A stretch of 64,000 nucleotides of DNA, taken from Oenanthe sinensis (lineage: Eukaryota; Streptophyta; Magnoliopsida; Apiales; Apiaceae). A model generated the notes under the pieces. That model saw only the letters and a list, made by a program, of their open reading frames with translations. It had not been told where the DNA came from and ran no database searches. The translations under genes and the position numbers were made by a program. Shown here piece after piece: positions 12,176 to 22,720 of the stretch (the first letter of the stretch is position 1; each line of letters starts with the position of its first letter). Where the stretch lies: the NCBI GenBank assembly GCA_028671895.1, contig JAPMAC010000234.1, positions 248,001 to 312,000 of the forward strand, read 5' to 3'.

Positions 12176-14629
12176 ATGGGTCAAAAAGATTCAGGTGTGA
12201 AAATTCCAGTTTTAGAGAAAGATGAATATTTTCCATGGAAGGTCAAAATGCATCTGCATCTTCTTTCTCTCGACCCTTCTTATGTTAACTGCATAGAAAA
12301 AGGTCCTCATGTTCCCATGAAGCTAGTCACAGGTGTAAACCCTGATGGAACTCCTGCACTTGACAGACATGTTCCAAAACTTATTTCTGAGTTCACAGAA
12401 GAGGATGAAAAAGAAGTACTCAAAGACAAGAAGGCCATGAACATTCTGTTTAATGGTCTAGATAAAGATATGTTTGACAGTGTTATAAACTGTACTTCAT
12501 CAAAAGAAGTATGGGATACACTTCAAACTCTGTGTGAAGGAACTGAACAAGTAAGGAAAAACAAGATGCAACTCTTGATTCAAAAATATGAATCATTTCA
12601 TTTCAAGAGTGGAGAATCTATCAATGACACCTATAGCAGATTTCAGAAGTTGTTAAATGGACTGAAGCTATATGGTAGGGTTTATGCAACTGAGGATACA
12701 AATCTAAAATTTCTTAGATCTCTTCCAAAAGAATGGAAACCAATGACTGTTTCCATTAGACAATCTCAGGACTTCAAGGATTTTACACTGGAGAAACTTT
12801 ATGGTATTCTCAAGACATATGAGTTGGAAATCCAACAAGATGTCGAGATTGAGAAGAATCAAAGAAAAGAGAAAACTGTGGCTTTGGTAGTCAAGGGAAA
12901 TGAAGAGAAGAAGGAAAATGGCTATGAAGAAGAGTCAGTCATGATGGCTGGTGATGCTGTTGAAGAATCATTCAAGAGAAAAGGAAAGAGCAAGTGTGAA
13001 GAAGATGAAACATGCTCTCAGGATGATTTGGATGAGATTGATGATCACCTTGCATTTCTGAAAAGGAAATTTTCAAAGCTAAAATTCAAGAAGAATCCAT
13101 ATGCTCAAAGGCCTGGATCCCAGTTTAGAAACAACAATCAAAATAAAAATCTGGTTGATAGATCTAAATTCAAATGCTTTAACTGTGGATTGGCTGGTCA
13201 TTTCTCAAGTGAGTGTAGGAAGCCAAAACAAGAAAAGGCAAAGTCATATGAGGGTATTGATTATAAGAAGAAATACTTTGACCTTTTAAAACAAAAAGAA
13301 AAGGCTTTTGTAACTGAGGAGAAGGACTGGGCTGCTGAGGATAGTGATTCTGAAGAATATGTCAATCTTGCATTAATGGCCAATCATGAAGATGAAGAAG
13401 CTAGTTCAGCATCTAATCAGGTACTAGCTACCAACTTTTCCGAGCTTACATCTGAGGAATGCAATAGTACTATTAATGAAATGTCTAATGAACTGTACAA
13501 TTTGCATGTCACTCTAAAATCTCTAAACAAAGAAAATCTCAAGTTAAAGAACACCATTGATGCCTTAACTGAGAGAAATATTTTTCTTGAAAATGAACTT
13601 GTTTGTTTAGAAAGATTTAAGCAGGAAAGAAAGGATGCTAGGAATGAACTAGTAAACAGTTTGAAAAGAGAAGAATTGTTGAAAGAACAATTAGCTGAAG
13701 AAATTGAAACCATTAGCAAATGGAATAGGTCTACTAAAACTGCCAAACAAATTATTGATGTTCAGGGTGTAGATACTCTAGGAGAACTCCCCAAATCAAT
13801 AGGCAAGTCATTGGCTGATACTTCAATGGATAAAGATCAATCGACTGCTAATCCTTCATCAATTGATAAGGATTATCAATCGATTGATGCTGAATCAATC
13901 GATAAGCATCCATCGACAAGTAAATCATCAATGGCTAATAAAAAGAACAAATTTAGCACTCCTATTAAGTTTGTTAAGGAAACCAAGAATAAAGTTGAGA
14001 CTGAGACTGAGAAGATGAACATAGGTAGCTTATCTAAGAAACAATTAAAAGAAAAATTAGAAAAGATAGCACCTGTGGAAATTACTCTATCTAAGTCTGA
14101 GAAAAAGAAAAAGAATAGGAATGGTAAAGTAGGCATAAATAAGCACAATAATTACACTCCTGATATGTATGCACCTAGAAAGGTATGTGCTAAATGTGGT
14201 AGTGTAAATCATTTGTCCATGCAATGCAAAAGTGAAAAGAATTCTATATCTGCAAATGATTTAAATATACATGCCATGACTGCAAATGCCATGTTTACCA
14301 ATCCTATGCTCATGAATGCCATGTCTTCTAATTTGGTTGCACCTAATATTCATATGCCTTATGCACAAGTTCCATACATGTATAATCCCTTCTTTGCATA
14401 TCCTAATATGAACATGCCTGGTATGCCATGGAACATGCCTAATGTAAATGATGAAATCCATGGAAATTCTGCCATGAGTTCTAAGGTGTCAAAGCCCCAA
14501 AAGTCAACTCCCAAAGATAAAGTGGATTTAAACCCACCAAAACAAAAGGAACCTAAGTTGACAACAGGGGCTCAAGCTGCAACTAATAAAAGAGGACCCA
14601 AGGCAACTTGGGTACCAAAAGCAACTTGA
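12176..14629 (+). CDS. gag: Element B Gag polyprotein (capsid/nucleocapsid), open
   Basis: This 817-codon frame is open from an ATG 60 bases after the PBS. Residues 1-240 are the copia Gag domain (UBN2/DUF4219 type: FPWKVKMHLHLLSLDPS near the start, then EVWDTLQTLCEGTEQVR and LEKLYGILKTYELE). A first zinc knuckle CX2CX4HX4C, CFNCGLAGHFSSEC, is near residue 334. A charged coiled-coil segment lies around 430-520. A second knuckle, CAKCGSVNHLSMQC, is near residue 671. Residues about 549-582 are an S-x-D repeat (SID, STD, SMD) encoded by the same 9-bp words that fill the LTR. A Met/Asn/Pro-rich tail follows and the protein ends WVPKAT. Gag packages the element RNA into virus-like particles. Confidence 0.9.
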   Translation: MGQKDSGVKIPVLEKDEYFPWKVKMHLHLLSLDPSYVNCIEKGPHVPMKLVTGVNPDGTPALDRHVPKLISEFTEEDEKEVLKDKKAMNILFNGLDKDMFDSVINCTSSKEVWDTLQTLCEGTEQVRKNKMQLLIQKYESFHFKSGESINDTYSRFQKLLNGLKLYGRVYATEDTNLKFLRSLPKEWKPMTVSIRQSQDFKDFTLEKLYGILKTYELEIQQDVEIEKNQRKEKTVALVVKGNEEKKENGYEEESVMMAGDAVEESFKRKGKSKCEEDETCSQDDLDEIDDHLAFLKRKFSKLKFKKNPYAQRPGSQFRNNNQNKNLVDRSKFKCFNCGLAGHFSSECRKPKQEKAKSYEGIDYKKKYFDLLKQKEKAFVTEEKDWAAEDSDSEEYVNLALMANHEDEEASSASNQVLATNFSELTSEECNSTINEMSNELYNLHVTLKSLNKENLKLKNTIDALTERNIFLENELVCLERFKQERKDARNELVNSLKREELLKEQLAEEIETISKWNRSTKTAKQIIDVQGVDTLGELPKSIGKSLADTSMDKDQSTANPSSIDKDYQSIDAESIDKHPSTSKSSMANKKNKFSTPIKFVKETKNKVETETEKMNIGSLSKKQLKEKLEKIAPVEITLSKSEKKKKNRNGKVGINKHNNYTPDMYAPRKVCAKCGSVNHLSMQCKSEKNSISANDLNIHAMTANAMFTNPMLMNAMSSNLVAPNIHMPYAQVPYMYNPFFAYPNMNMPGMPWNMPNVNDEIHGNSAMSSKVSKPQKSTPKDKVDLNPPKQKEPKLTTGAQAATNKRGPKATWVPKAT

Positions 14630-14636
14630 TTGTTTT

Positions 14637-17600
14637 ATGTGTGTGCAGGGAAACAGGAAGAAAAATCTCTGGTATTTGGATAGTGGATGTTCAAGGCACA
14701 TGACTGGAGATTTGTCCCTGCTCACAAAGTTTGTGGAAAAGGCTGGCCCAGGAGTTACTTTTGGAGATAACAGCAAAGGTTTTACTTTGGGATATGGCTC
14801 AATTGCAAAAGAAAATGTTATCATTGAATCTGTAGCACTAGTTGATGGATTGAAGCATAATTTGCTCAGTATTAGTCAACTGTGTGATAATGGTAATGGT
14901 GTGTGGTTTACAACTGAATCATGCATCATAGCCAACAAAGAATCTGGTGAAATTCTCTTAACTGGAGAAAGAAAAGGAAATGTCTATATGGCTGATTTTC
15001 TCTCTGTAAAAGCAAATTCAATGACATGTCTACTTAGCAAAGCCAATACAGATGAAAGTTGGATTTGGCACAAGAAACTAGCCCACTTGAATTTCAAAGC
15101 CATGAATTTATTGGTTAGAAAGAATCTGGTTAGAGGCATTCCACAGATGGAATTCACCAAGGATGGGCTATGTGATGCATGTCAAAAGGGAAAACAAAGA
15201 AAAGCATCATTCAAGTCAAAGTCTGAATCATCAATTGATAAGCCTCTGGAATTATTGCACATGGACTTATTTGGTCCAGTCAATTGTCAAAAAGAAATAT
15301 GCCTTAGTAATTGTGGATGACTTCACAAGATTTTCATGGGTATATTTCTTACATTCTAAGGATGAAGCAAGCAAATTAATTATCAATCATGTGAAGAATG
15401 TTGACAATGGCACTGAATGGAAGGTCAAGAAATTTAGAAGTGACAATGGTACTGAATTCAAGAATTCAACCATGAGAGAATTCTGTGAAGAAAAAGGTAT
15501 CACTCATCATTTCTCTGCTCCAAGAACTCCACAGCAAAATGGAGTAGTTGAAAGGAAAAATAGGACCTTGATTGAAGCTGCTAAAACTATGTTAGAAGAA
15601 GCAAAACTTCCTACATACTTCTGGGCAGAAGCAATTAATACTGCTTGTTACATTCAAAATATTTCCATGATCAATAAACTTCAAGGCAAAACTCCATATC
15701 AATTGATAAAGAAAGACAAGAAGCCAACAGTTAACTTTCTTCATGTCTTTGGCTGCAAATGCTTTGTACTGAGGAATCAAGGTGAAAATTTAGGAAAATT
15801 TGAAACCAAAGCTGATGAAGCTATATTTGTTGGATATGGAATAACAACCAAAGCATACAGAGTCTACAATCTTAGATTACACATTGTTATGGAATCTATG
15901 CATGTAGTTTTTGATGACAAGAAAATTCAAGGGTTGTTTGATGAAGGATTTCATGATCTATTGCATTTTGAAAATGAATCCACAAGTAATATTGAAGATA
16001 GTGATGATGATGTGGAAATCACAAGAGTTCAAGTACCTAGAATCCTCCCATCAATTGATGTCAATGCATCAACAGATAACTTATCAGTTGACAATCATCA
16101 ATCGACTGATAATACATCAATTGATAATCATTCGATGGATATCAACTCTGCTCAACAATCTTCAAGTAGAGTGTCCATCTTAGGGGGAGGGTTCTCAAAT
16201 AGTCAATCACATCACAATGATCATAACACTTCCAATGATCATGAAGCATCATCTTCAAGGACAAATTTACCATCACAAAGGAAATGGACAAAAAGCCATC
16301 CCTTTGAATTAATAATTGGAGATGCAAATGATGGTGTCAAAACTAGAAGTGCAACTCAAAATGAATGCTTGTATAGTAGCTTCCTGTCTCAAGAAGAACC
16401 AAAAAGGATTGAAGAAGCCTTGAATGATCCTGATTGGATAATTGCTATGCAAGAAGAGTTGAATCAATTTGAAAGAAACAAGGTATGGAAGCTGGTGCCC
16501 AAACCAAAGAACAAGTCTATCATTGGTACAAAATGGGTGTTCAGAAACAAAATGGATGACTCTGGTACAGTGACAAGAAATAAAGCAAGATTAGTGGCAA
16601 AGGGCTATTCACAAGAAGAAGGCATAGATTTTGATGAAACTTTTGCACCAGTTGCAAGTTTGGAAGCAATCAGAATCTTTCTAGCATATGCTGCTCATGC
16701 TAATTTCAAGGTGTATCAGATGGATGTGAAAAGTGCTTTTCTCAATGGAGAACTAGAAGAAGAAGTATATGTAGAACAACCTCCTGGCTTTATTGATCCT
16801 GTTCATCCTGGATTTGTATACTATCTTCTCAAGGCACTTTATGGATTGAAGCAAGCACCTAGAGCCTGGTATGACACATTGTCTAAATTCTTGATTGAGA
16901 ATCACTTCACAAGAGGTACTGTTGATAAAACTCTCTTTCATAGAAATGTAAATGGCTCTATGATTCTTGTTCAAATCTATGTAGATGACATTATTTTTGG
17001 CTCAACTAATGAAAAACTTTGTAAAAAGTTTGCTAAGTTGATGCAGAGTAAATATGAAATGAGCATGATGGGAGAACTAACCTATTTTCTTGGTTTGCAA
17101 ATCAAGCAAGTTAAAGATGGTATTTTCATAAATCAAACCAAATATATTTCTGATTTATTAAAGAGATTTGATTTAAGTGAATGTTCTTCTGCTAAAACTC
17201 CCATGGCCACTGCAACTAGACTTGAATTAAACTCTAAGGAAGCAAAAGTGGACATTTCAAGTTATAGAGGTATGGTTGGCTCATTACTTTATTTAACTGC
17301 AAGTAGGCCAGACATAATGTTTGCTACATGTCTTTGTGCTAGGTTTCAAGCTGATCCTAGAGAATCTCATTTGATTGCAATAAAAAGAATATTCAGATAT
17401 CTCAAAGGAACTCCAAATCTTGGAATTTGGTATCCTAGAGATTCTGGATTTGATCTAATTGGTTATTCAGATGCAGATTATGCAGGTTGCAGAATTGACA
17501 GAAAAAGCACAACAGGCTCATGTCAATTTCTAGAAAATAAGCTTGTTTCATGGTTTAGCAAGAAGCAGAATTCAGTGTCTACATCTACTGCAGAGGCTGA

Positions 17601-17922
17601 ATACATTGCAGCTGGAAGTTGCTGTGCACAAATATTATGGATGAGGAATCAACTACTTGACTATGGGTTCAACTTGAACAAGATTCGTATTTTCTGTGAT
17701 AATACTAGTGCCATTGCTATAACAGAAAATCCTGTACAACATTCCAGAACCAAGCACATTGACATAAGGTATCACTTTATTAGGGAACATGTAATGAATG
17801 GTACAGTTGAATTACATTTTGTCCCTAGTGAAAGACAACTTGCAGACATTTTTACCAAACCATTAGATGAATCTACCTTCAATAGATTGGTCTGTGATTT
17901 AGGTATGCTTAATTATATCTAA
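14637..17922 (+). pseudogene. pol: Element B Pol (PR-IN-RT-RNase H), one frameshift
   Basis: It starts just after gag in a different frame: GGAAACAGG at 14649 follows a T-rich stretch ending in GCAG. In order it has aspartic protease LDSGCSRHMTG, GAG-pre-integrase with WHKKLAHLN and CDACQKGK (all HHCC ligands present), integrase core with DDF, DNGTEF and [11 protein letters not shown] (D-D-E), RT_2 with YVDDIIFGS, and RNase H with [13 protein letters not shown], ending LGMLNYI. Compared with element C about a dozen bases are missing near 15288 (GTCAATTGTCAAAAAG), which shifts the frame between the HHCC finger and the integrase core. Residues near 16050-16146 form a second S-x-D repeat block between IN and RT. 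Apart from this single break pol is open. Confidence 0.9.
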
Positions 17923-17994
17923 TCCTTTAAATGTCTGACAAGTTATGTATTTATATTACATGTAGCCATTGACTATGTTAAATTATTGATTCTT

Positions 17995-18406
17995 CAATAA
18001 TCAACTGATAAATATTTTACATATCAATGGATATTATTGGAGCTGTCGACAGATAAATATATCAATTGATGATATATTTGTTTATCGATGGATAGGGGTA
18101 ACTATCGACAGATAGATATATCAATCAATGATATATTTGTCTATCGATGGATAATTGTACCTGTCGATGGATAAGCAATTTATCAATCGATGACCTAGAA
18201 TTTAAAGGGGTCCATGTCATCAATCGACCTGTACAAAAATCTAGCTGTTGATTACTTATTTTATCAATTGATTAATACGTACATTCCTGTATGTATAACA
18301 ATCGATTGCCAAAATTGGTAACTTTTAATTATCAATACTCTTCCAACGGTCGATTTAGTTCTATTTTGAGTAAGAAATTGGTTGGGAAATCTGTAAATAT
18401 AAATAG
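17995..18406 (+). promoter_or_regulatory. Element B post-pol motif array and TATA box (putative aORF promoter)
   Basis: The 300 bases after pol hold at least a dozen words like those of B's own LTR (ATCAATTGAT, ATCAATCGAT, TATCGATGGATA, TGTCGACAGATA). TATAAATAG follows at 18398-18406, then a CT-rich leader and the aORF ATG at 18605. The same order is seen in A (9620-10145) and, with a different motif, in C. Function as an internal promoter is inference. Confidence 0.45.
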
Positions 18407-18604
18407 TGAGATTAAAACTTCTTTTAATTCTTACTTGCATTTTTACTATCGATTTTTCTATCTCTTTCTCTTTCTCAATCTTCGAACTTACTCTGTATCT
18501 ATCTCTTGCTAAGAACCCTAATCCACTACTGTCTAATTATTATTTCTGTTATAATTACTAACAAGTTTGCCAGTTAATTCAATTATAAATCTTCAAACTC
18601 GATA

Positions 18605-21393
18605 ATGGCATCTTCAAAGAAAGTCTCACAATCTGGATTCTACTATGAGCTCAACAACTTCGTTGCTTGCACTATGATGGAGGAAGCCCCAACAGAATTT
18701 CATCCCCTAAGGAATTTCTAAGGAGTTCAAAAATTGCAAAGGCCCTCTCAGAAGCACCAAAAATAGTGTGCAATCTAGTTGAAGAATTCTGGACAACAGC
18801 AGAAGTAGCAGATGATTTTTCTACAATCTCCTTTGAATGCAAAGGACAAAGGTATATTCTAACCACTGTAGTCTTGGGTGAGTGTTTAAATATTCCTGCA
18901 AATAATACCGAAAATGCACCCACTGACACAGATATTAGAAACATGCTTAGGGAAATCAACTATACTGCTCCTGATGCTAGTCAAGGTAGTATTGTTAGAA
19001 AGAATCTAAGAAAAGAATGGTCATATTTCTTTGATGCTTTAATAAAGTGTTTTTCTGGTAAGGTTAGTAATTTTGATGCAATAACAACAAGTATGCAACA
19101 AGTAGGGTATAGCATTTTATATGATAGATATCATAATTTAGGAAGCCTGTTACTCAATGAAATATCTGCCAAATTGGGGAATAAAATAAATAGATCTAAT
19201 CATATTTATTATGCAAGATTTATTATGATTATTATTAACCACTTTGTCAAGGATATTGAGATTGACAGGAATACAGAAATTTTGGATTGCTGGACTCAAA
19301 ACAAAAGGGTCTTTAAAGACTTGGTTAGGATCAATCTTCACAGCAATGTGGAATTGATCTATCCCCCTTTTGTTCAGGTATTTATCTCTACTTTAAACTC
19401 TTCTAAACCTAATTCTTCTTTGCCTTCTGTGACTATGGAGGGTGGTAGTAATGACCCCAACCCTCCTACCCAGGCCACACAACCAATCTCTAAATCCAAA
19501 TCTAAGAAACCAACCTCAACAGGTTCTCAAAAACCTGCTGTTATAAAAACCAAGAAAAGAAAATCAACTAGTGTGGTAGATAGATTAGAGGAGGATGTAG
19601 GTGGTGAGGGAACTGAGGAACATCAAAGAACCCAGAAGGATAAGGAGAGTGAGGTTGTGCAACCTCAACCTAGGCACTCCATAGTCTCCCAAAAGACTGT
19701 GGATGTTAACATGGAAAATACCACATCCCTATTGTCATTCTCTCAAAAGGATGACAATATTGAAAATAGCCCACAACCAGGGGCACAGAATCAAGTTGGG
19801 GACACAAAAGCCAAAACACTAACACCATACAAAAGAAGAGAAAAGAAAGTCACCTTTGCACTTGGGGAATCACACACTGCAAAACCACAGGAAACTGTGG
19901 AGGAGCCTTCACAAAGTCTGCTTGATGCATCTCATATAAATGATGAGATGCAGCCCAATTCTCTTTCAATTCATATCTCTTCTATTCTTCTTTCCCCATC
20001 TCAAACTTCTTCAGAAAATGTTTTGATAGATTATCGAACATTTTCAGATTCTCCTTCTTTGTTTTTCAAGGAGAAGCCAACACTCTCTCCTGAATCTTCT
20101 TCTCAGAATTTTCAGGATTCTATTTCCAATATCATCTCAAACATAACTTCTCAAATTATCTCAACTGTTTCTTCTCCATCAATTGATGTTCCTTCATCAA
20201 TTGATATTCAGCCATCGACTGATAAGCCATCGATCGATACTCAAGATCAATCGATGGGTATGCATCAATCGATGGATATCCCAAACACCACTTCAACTGA
20301 TAATGTCAATACATCAATTGATGCTCAATCAATTGATGTTGCACAAACACTCTTAGGATTGAGTGAGTTGAGTGAGAGGCAGGATTGTAACCTGGCAAAA
20401 GGAGAGGAAGTGAGTAAAAACATTCCTATTTCTTCCAGGAATGAGAGTGAAACACTTGAGGGCCCCACCTTAGTAGGTGCAAAAGAAATGAGTGAGGGAG
20501 AGGTGAGATTCCAGGATGAGATCCTGATGCAAAATAGAGAGATGAGTGAAAGTGATAAAAACATTCTACTTTTTGCACAGGAATTGGAAATTGAAATGAT
20601 GGCAGAAGAAGGAGTAAAGGAGATAGGGGGAGCAAATAATGCTGAAGCTAGTGGGAGTAGAATTGCTAAAGACTTTGAAGAGGAAATAGATGCTGGTGAA
20701 TTGGATCCAAAGAATTTCATTCATCCTGATCCACAATATCAAGGGTTGGCTACTTCAAGTAACAGGAATGCAGAACAACTCTTGGGCATTGATCATACAG
20801 ATCAAAGGACCAGAAATCTGAAGGAAAGCATTGCCAATACAACAGACACTTGTTATATGGCACCTGAAGAGTTGGAGAGTGATTCTGATGAAGAGCCATG
20901 GATGAGCACTATTGATGGTTCCTTAGAAGCTGCTGAGACTGAAATTCTCTCTCAATATAGAAGAACAATGGTGGAAGAAGAAATTGAAGATCCTACTCAA
21001 AGGAGAATTGCTCACTATATGAGAGAATCAATGAAAATTCAAAAGATGACAGTAACAGGAGTAAGGAGGGAACTGGAGAGGATTAAGGACTCTATCTCAT
21101 CTAACAAGGATGCAATGGACAAGATATTGGATGAGAAGCTACCATTCAACACCATGAATAGCATCAAAGACAAGCTTTTCAAAGAATCCAAAAATTTTAC
21201 ATCTTTGGAGACAAGAGTAGGTTCTCTAGAAAAGAAGATGGATGATATTATCAGAGGTCAAAATCTTCATGCTTCCATTCTTCAAAAGTTTCTTGACAGA
21301 CTTCCACCACCCCCTCCAATTGATGATAACAAAAAGGGGGAGAATACAAAGAAGTGGTATCAGAGCAGGTCGCGTGTTCGAGTCCCAACGTAA
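18605..21393 (+). pseudogene. Element B aORF (SIRE post-pol, envelope-position ORF), one frameshift
   Basis: The natural start is the ATG at 18605 (MASSKKVSQSGFYYELNN), conserved with element A. A one-base change near 18690-18720 shifts the frame, and from about 18700 the frame stays open for some 900 codons to 21393. The N-terminal 240 residues (VEEFWTTAEVADDFSTISFE and on) resemble the 'putative plant transposon protein' type of domain. The middle is Ser/Pro/Lys-rich and disordered, with an S-x-D block (about residues 505-560 of the shifted frame). The C-terminus is a coiled coil ending in a proline run. I see no signal peptide or membrane segment, so an envelope role is not supported. The last 15 or so residues come from the adjoining TRIM-like piece. 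Confidence 0.75.
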
Positions 21394-21693
21394 GGCATAC
21401 TGTACAACCATTGTCTCTTAACATGGACTTGTTAGTACTGGCAGATGCTGGGGGGGGATTGTTGGGAATATCCAGCATCTTCCTATTCGAACTGTGGCGC
21501 TGACTGTTCCCGTTAAGGGAATTAAGTAGCACCTAACCACAACTCCGGGGTTTTGGTGCAATGGTAAGCGCTGATCGAACCGTGGCGCTGACTGTTCCCT
21601 TTAAGGGAATTAAGTAGCACCTAACCACAACTCCGGGGTTTTGGTGCAATGGTAAGCGCTGAGGTCCTAAGAAGATGCTGGATATTCCCAACA
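21353..21693 (+). repeat. TRIM-like or tRNA-derived small element with a 23-bp perfect inverted repeat
   Basis: It begins with AGTGGTATCAGAGCAGG, like a primer binding site, followed by GTGTTCGAGTCCC, like a pol III B box. After about 100 bases comes GCTGGGGGGGGATTGTTGGG, like a polypurine tract joined to an LTR start. The 23 bases from 21460 (TGTTGGGAATATCCAGC..) are repeated as a perfect reverse complement at 21671-21693. Between them sit two 88-bp direct repeats. It could be a terminal-repeat retrotransposon in miniature that lost its left LTR, or the rearranged start of element C's LTR. Confidence 0.5.
21487..21662 (+). repeat. Tandem duplication, 2 x 88 bp, 86/88 identical
   Basis: Units 21487-21574 and 21575-21662 differ at two positions (CGAACT/CGAACC and CCCGTT/CCCTTT). 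Each unit contains TTCCC-TTAA-GGGAA, a small palindrome, and TGGTGCAATGGTAAGC, which fits the pol III A-box consensus. The near identity points to a recent duplication. Confidence 0.85.
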
Positions 21694-22706
21694 TCAAATT
21701 AATGTCAAAGAAGTATCAAGAAGACCAAAGTGATTTCATGTAATGTATCTCAACAACTGGATAATGTAAAGGTTAATCAACAAATGAGAACTGACATTCA
21801 GAAGCAAGAACCCCTACAAGACTAGTCACTTATGAACCAGACCATTGCATCAAGTGTCAGGATATTGGAGGCAAGTTCATGTCAGTAATAGAAGATCTCA
21901 TTTGAATTGAGTGAGGAAAAGAAATTGAAGAAGCTAGGGAAACTTGCTCATAAAGGTTAATCCACAATTAGTCACTAAAGAAAGTCAACATTGGATGAGT
22001 ACATATTTGCCAAGGCAAATGTCGATCCACAGTAGATCGAGATGTGGATCGAGATTGATAATTGAAGAAAAACATTGCAAGGCAAATCTCGATCCACGGC
22101 AGATCGAGATCGAGATCGAGATTCTCATAGATCGAGATCGAGATTTTCACAGATCGAGATCGAGATCGAGATTATAGACCAAGATCGAGATTATAGACCA
22201 AGATCGAGATTGAGATGGGTCCAGGCCGAGATCGAAATGTGGGTCGATATGTAGCATTTAATGTTCAAGGGACAAGTGGCTTATTATGAACGGTAGATCC
22301 AGAGTAGTTGGGAAAGTACTTTTTGTTGTCGAGTTCCTGATTGGGCCACGTACACAAAAAAGACAAGATCAAGTCTACACGACATTATAAAAGCAGCACT
22401 TTGTTTTTATCTATATTGGACTTTAAGCAATCTCTGTATTTTTCAACGATATTATTTTTTCAAAGAGAGCATTTACTGTAAAAAGAAAGTGAGAGAGAAT
22501 CAGTTGAATCAAGCTTTAATTGCTGTATTTATTGTTCAACTGATTATGATGCTTTTATGAATGTTGTAGCAAATCCTTCAATGAATATAAAGATATATTC
22601 TTGAAATTCTGTGTCATCATTTATTACCTGCATTTATTTTATATTCTCTCATTATTCGAAACAGTTGTATTCACCCCCCCCCCTCTACAACACTTTGGAC
22701 CTAACA
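21694..22706 (+). repeat. Element C 5' LTR (left limit uncertain)
   Basis: The right end is clear: a C12 tract near 22674, then TCTACAACACTTTGGACCTAACA, then the primer binding site. TATAAAAG at 22386-22393 is a good TATA box. The phrase TATGAACCAGACCATTGCA near 21830 is also found in a related form in element D's LTR at about 58668, so the upstream part is LTR sequence of this group. Confidence 0.7.
22022..22225 (+). repeat. GATCGAGATC motif array in the C LTR
   Basis: It contains some fifteen copies of GATCGAGAT-like hexamer pairs, including runs of AGATCGAGATCGAGATCGAG near 22100-22170. It lies 160-360 bases upstream of the TATA box. The phrase AAGGCAAATCTCGATC at its start recurs at about 29434 after pol. 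Confidence 0.82.
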
Positions 22707-22708
22707 AT

Positions 22709-22720
22709 TGGTATCAAAGC
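22709..22720 (+). other. Element C primer binding site
   Basis: TGGTATCAAAGC follows the LTR by two bases. It has one mismatch (A for G) to the initiator tRNA-Met complement used by A, B and D. The 526 bases from here to gag hold no gene and are the untranslated leader. Confidence 0.75.

Larger units (their letters stand above)
10997..21352 (+). mobile_element. Element B: SIRE-type copia retrotransposon lacking its 3' LTR
   Basis: It has a complete 5' LTR, primer binding site, open gag, pol with one frameshift and a long aORF with one frameshift. Recognisable B sequence ends near 21345 (AAAAAGGGGGAGAATAC) and a TRIM-like piece follows. The 5 bases before the LTR are TCAAA. No second TCAAA-flanked LTR is present, so the 3' end is lost. 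Its LTR differs from A's by roughly 15% by eye, so B is a separate subfamily member and not a duplicate of A. Confidence 0.82.

Noticed and set aside
21353..21392. Possible tRNA gene (TGGTATCAGAGC followed by GTTCGAGTCCC)
   Set aside because: The A-box-like and B-box-like parts are only a few bases apart and no cloverleaf can form. It fits a primer binding site or tRNA-derived remnant better.
18605..21393. Calling the aORF of element B a viral-type envelope gene
   Set aside because: I see no signal peptide, membrane segment or cleavage site. It only shares the position of the envelope-like ORF known in SIRE elements.
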